32,307 bases of DNA, from positions 1 to 32,307 of the forward strand of contig CAKPDZ010000008.1 of assembly GCA_934149155.1 (NCBI GenBank), read 5' to 3'. The stretch comes from an uncultured Clostridia bacterium (lineage in GTDB: Bacteria > Bacillota > Clostridia > TANB77 > CAG-508). Positions within the stretch are counted from its first letter, which is position 1. Every line of letters begins with the position of its first letter. Shown here in pieces: positions 30,066 to 32,307 of the stretch. A program made the position numbers and the translations under genes. The notes beneath the pieces are model-generated. The model did no database searches. It had not been told where the DNA came from and saw nothing but the letters and a program-made list of their open reading frames with translations.

Positions 30066-30100
30066 AAATCTTAGGGTTATAAAATCCTAAGATTTTTTTT
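30066..30100 (+). terminator. Terminator of the tRNA unit
   Basis: AAATCTTAGG and CCTAAGATTT with a T-run. Confidence 0.85.
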
Positions 30101-30108
30101 AATATAAG

Positions 30109-30135
30109 TTAGCACTCTGCTATTGACAGTGCTAA
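30109..30135 (+). promoter_or_regulatory. CIRCE operator (HrcA binding site), one mismatch
   Basis: TTAGCACTC (30109-30117), 9-base spacer TGCTATTGA, CAGTGCTAA (30127-30135). The consensus right arm is GAGTGCTAA, so only its first base differs. It overlaps the -35 of the clpB promoter, the classic arrangement for repression by HrcA relieved by heat shock. Confidence 0.88.
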
Positions 30136-30151
30136 AATAAAGTGATATAAT
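30123..30151 (+). promoter_or_regulatory. clpB promoter
   Basis: TTGACA (30123-30128) lies within CIRCE, 17-base spacer, TATAAT (30146-30151): perfect hexamers. Leader to the ATG is about 175 bases. Confidence 0.85.
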
Positions 30152-30232
30152 AATAAATGTCAAAAGAGATATAATAAAAGAAAAAGGCCGGGACATCAAG
30201 TCTTCGGTCTAAAAGCATAGGAAAAATGAAAA

Positions 30233-30317
30233 GTGCACAAAACAGAACCGGTCCCAAATGCGCAGTGAGCAAAAAAGTACCAGTCTTGGAACAAAACAGA
30301 ACCGGTCCCAAATGTGC
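30233..30317 (+). repeat. Dispersed ACCGGT-type repeat, block C (clpB leader)
   Basis: Core AGAACCGGTCCCAAATGCGC from 30244, a degenerate unit (GAGCAAAAAAGTACCAGTCT), then AACAAAACAGAACCGGTCCC AAATGTGC ending at 30317, three bases before the clpB RBS AGGAGG (30321-30326). Confidence 0.78.
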
Positions 30318-30334
30318 AAAAGGAGGTAGGTATT

Positions 30335-32307
30335 ATGAATATTCAAAAATTTACTCAAAAATCATTAGAAGCAATACAAAGTGCACAAACATTAGCAGTA
30401 GAAAGACAAAATGCACAGGTAGAGCAAGAGCATTTATTATTAGCTTTATTAGAACAAGACAATAGTTTAATTAAAGAACTATTAAAAAAAATTAGCACAA
30501 CAGATGGGCTAGAAGATGAACTTAGAAGCATAATTAATAATATGCCAAGAGTTACTGGAGGAGCAACACAGAGTGATAGTATTTATGTGTCACAAGATGT
30601 TAATAAGACATTGGCTGATGCAGAAAACATTGCTAAAAAAATGAAAGATGAATATGTTTCTGTTGAACATATTATGATTGGTATTTTTGACAATGCTAAT
30701 AGCAAAATTAAAGATTTATTACGTAGATATAGTATTACTAAAAATGAGTTTTTAAAGGCTTTGTCAGATGTTAGAGGTAATACAAGAGTTACTTCTGATA
30801 ATCCAGAAGATACTTATGATGTGCTTAAAAAATATGGTCAAGATTTAACACAAATGGCAAGAGAGCAAAAACTAGATCCTGTAATTGGTAGAGATTCTGA
30901 AATTAGAAATGTTATTAGAATTTTATCAAGAAAAACTAAAAATAATCCTTGTTTAATTGGTGAACCAGGTGTTGGTAAAACTGCTATTGCAGAAGGATTA
31001 GCTCTAAGAATTGTTAGAGGAGATGTACCAGAAGGCTTGAAAGAATGTAGTATATTTTCTCTTGATATGGGATTGCTTATTGCAGGTGCTAAATATAGAG
31101 GAGAATTTGAAGAGAGGTTAAAAGCTGTACTACAAGAAGTTAAAAAGAGTGAAGGACGTATAATTTTATTTATTGATGAAATTCACACAATTGTAGGTGC
31201 AGGAAAAACAGATGGTGCAATGGATGCAGGTAACTTGTTAAAACCAATGTTGGCAAGAGGAGAGTTACACTGTATTGGTGCAACAACTTTAAATGAATAC
31301 AGACAATATATTGAAAAAGACCAAGCACTTGAAAGACGTTTTCAACCTGTAATGGTAGACGAACCTACAGTTGAAGATACAATTTCAATTTTAAGAGGAT
31401 TGAAAGAAAGATATGAAGTATATCATGGTGTAAAAATATCAGACAATGCTTTAATATCAGCAGCAACATTATCACATAGATATATATCAGATAGATTTTT
31501 GCCAGACAAAGCAATCGACTTGATTGATGAAGCTTGTGCGATGATTAAAACAGAAATGGAATCAATGCCAACAGAACTTGACGAAGTTTCTAGAAAAATT
31601 ATGCAATTAGAAATAGAAGAAACAGCTTTAAGTAAAGAAAAAGATGAAATCTCAAAACAACGTTTAGCAGATATTCAAAAAGAAAAAGCAGAGCTAAAAA
31701 CTAAATTTGATGCAATGAAGGCAAAATGGGAAAATGAAAAAACTGCCATTGGAAAAGTTCAGAAATTGCGTGAAGAAATTGAGCAAACTAATGCTCAAAT
31801 TGAGCAAGCAGAAAGAAGTTATGACTTAAATAAAGTTGCAGAATTGAGATATGGTAAACTTCCAGAATTACAAAAAGAACTAGAAAAAGAGGAAGAAATT
31901 TCAGAAAAGAGTAAAGAAGATGGATTGTTAAGAAATAAAGTAACAGATGAAGAAATTGCAAAAATCATATCAAGATGGACTGGAATACCTGTTACTAAAT
32001 TAATGGAAGGTGAAAGAGAGAAAATACTAAATTTAGACAAAATTCTCCATAAGAGAGTAATAGGTCAAGACGAAGCTGTTGAAAAGGTTTCAGAAGCAAT
32101 TATGCGTTCAAGAGCCGGTATAGGAGATCCACGTAGACCAATAGGTTCATTTATGTTTTTAGGTCCAACAGGTGTTGGTAAAACAGAACTTGCAAAATCA
32201 CTTGCAGAAGCACTATTTGATGATGAACACAATATGGTAAGAATTGATATGTCTGAATATATGGAAAAATATTCTGTTTCAAGATTAATTGGTGCGCCTC
32301 CAGGATA
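30335..32307 (+). CDS. clpB: ATP-dependent disaggregase ClpB (3' end outside window)
   Basis: ATG 30335 with AGGAGG 8 bases upstream; the frame stays open to the window end (657 codons seen of ~860). N-domain with two Clp repeats (VEQEHLLLALLEQDNSLIKE; VSVEHIMIGIFDNANSKIKD), NBD1 with Walker A GEPGVGKTAIAEGLA and Walker B ILFIDEIHTIVGAG, a long coiled-coil middle domain (LDEVSRKIMQLEIEETALSK to about DLNKVAELRYGKLPELQKEL), and the start of NBD2 with Walker A GPTGVGKTELAKSLAEALF. The long M-domain separates it from ClpC and ClpA. Role: with DnaK, extracts polypeptides from aggregates after stress. Regulation by HrcA through CIRCE is visible upstream. Confidence 0.96.
   Translation, partial: MNIQKFTQKSLEAIQSAQTLAVERQNAQVEQEHLLLALLEQDNSLIKELLKKISTTDGLEDELRSIINNMPRVTGGATQSDSIYVSQDVNKTLADAENIAKKMKDEYVSVEHIMIGIFDNANSKIKDLLRRYSITKNEFLKALSDVRGNTRVTSDNPEDTYDVLKKYGQDLTQMAREQKLDPVIGRDSEIRNVIRILSRKTKNNPCLIGEPGVGKTAIAEGLALRIVRGDVPEGLKECSIFSLDMGLLIAGAKYRGEFEERLKAVLQEVKKSEGRIILFIDEIHTIVGAGKTDGAMDAGNLLKPMLARGELHCIGATTLNEYRQYIEKDQALERRFQPVMVDEPTVEDTISILRGLKERYEVYHGVKISDNALISAATLSHRYISDRFLPDKAIDLIDEACAMIKTEMESMPTELDEVSRKIMQLEIEETALSKEKDEISKQRLADIQKEKAELKTKFDAMKAKWENEKTAIGKVQKLREEIEQTNAQIEQAERSYDLNKVAELRYGKLPELQKELEKEEEISEKSKEDGLLRNKVTDEEIAKIISRWTGIPVTKLMEGEREKILNLDKILHKRVIGQDEAVEKVSEAIMRSRAGIGDPRRPIGSFMFLGPTGVGKTELAKSLAEALFDDEHNMVRIDMSEYMEKYSVSRLIGAPPG

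Noticed and set aside
30226..30465. 79-aa ORF overlapping the clpB start
   Set aside because: It is read through the repeat block and the clpB 5' end in another frame; clpB itself has the RBS, promoter and conserved protein sequence.

Overview
The window reads as a stretch of chromosome from an AT-rich, Gram-positive, endospore-forming anaerobe, most likely an uncultured gut member of the Clostridia. The evidence is the very low GC and A-ending codon use, a cotJA-cotJB-cotJC spore coat operon, a CIRCE (HrcA) operator in front of clpB, ferrous iron uptake by feoAB, a 2,4-diaminopentanoate dehydrogenase of amino-acid fermentation, and a cohesin/dockerin/sortase surface set. No species can be named from sequence alone. 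All family names below come from reading motifs by eye, without database searches.

Layout. 1-2207 is an accessory edge: the 3' end of a MobV/Pre plasmid relaxase, two orphan genes (the second with visibly different base composition), and a terminator-ended leader RNA before a broken glutamine amidotransferase. 2401-8118 is mostly housekeeping: ornithine-pathway dehydrogenase, patatin-like lipase, HdeD-like membrane protein, PepC-type aminopeptidase, and two adjacent HAM1-family nucleotide pyrophosphatase homologues. 8119-10060 is a decaying patch (two tiny overlapping ORFs, an intact Nudix gene, a frameshifted ATP-grasp gene, an internally deleted sugar-nucleotide epimerase) lying between two copies of a similar terminator-containing sequence. 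mutL follows.

11871-19464 is the most distinctive part. Two paralogous proteins of unknown function, each with an internal duplication and with matching promoter/leader architecture, bracket a surface locus. That locus contains a secreted glucosaminidase with SH3, Big_2 and dockerin modules (frameshifted just after its signal peptide), a membrane-anchored cohesin protein, an LPKTG cohesin protein and a sortase. The simplest reading is that the sortase fixes the LPKTG cohesin to the wall and that the cohesins hold dockerin-bearing enzymes on the cell surface.

19535-28297 holds a DUF975/CmpB-like membrane fusion, feoA-feoB, an RsmB-type rRNA methyltransferase, a MATE transporter fused to a cytidylate-kinase-like domain, a TsaC/Sua5 protein on the minus strand and an orphan acidic protein. 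28373-29724 is cotJC-cotJB-cotJA on the minus strand. 29803-32307 has two tRNAs and HrcA-type-controlled clpB, which runs off the end.

A short dispersed repeat with the 20-nt core AGAACCGGTCCCAAATGTGC occurs at five places. It is sense-oriented in the transcribed leaders of feoA and clpB and in the feoA-feoB gap, and reverse-oriented with palindromic ends in two intergenic gaps of the surface locus. This family, together with the paired paralogues and their hairpin leaders, is the best candidate for something undescribed.
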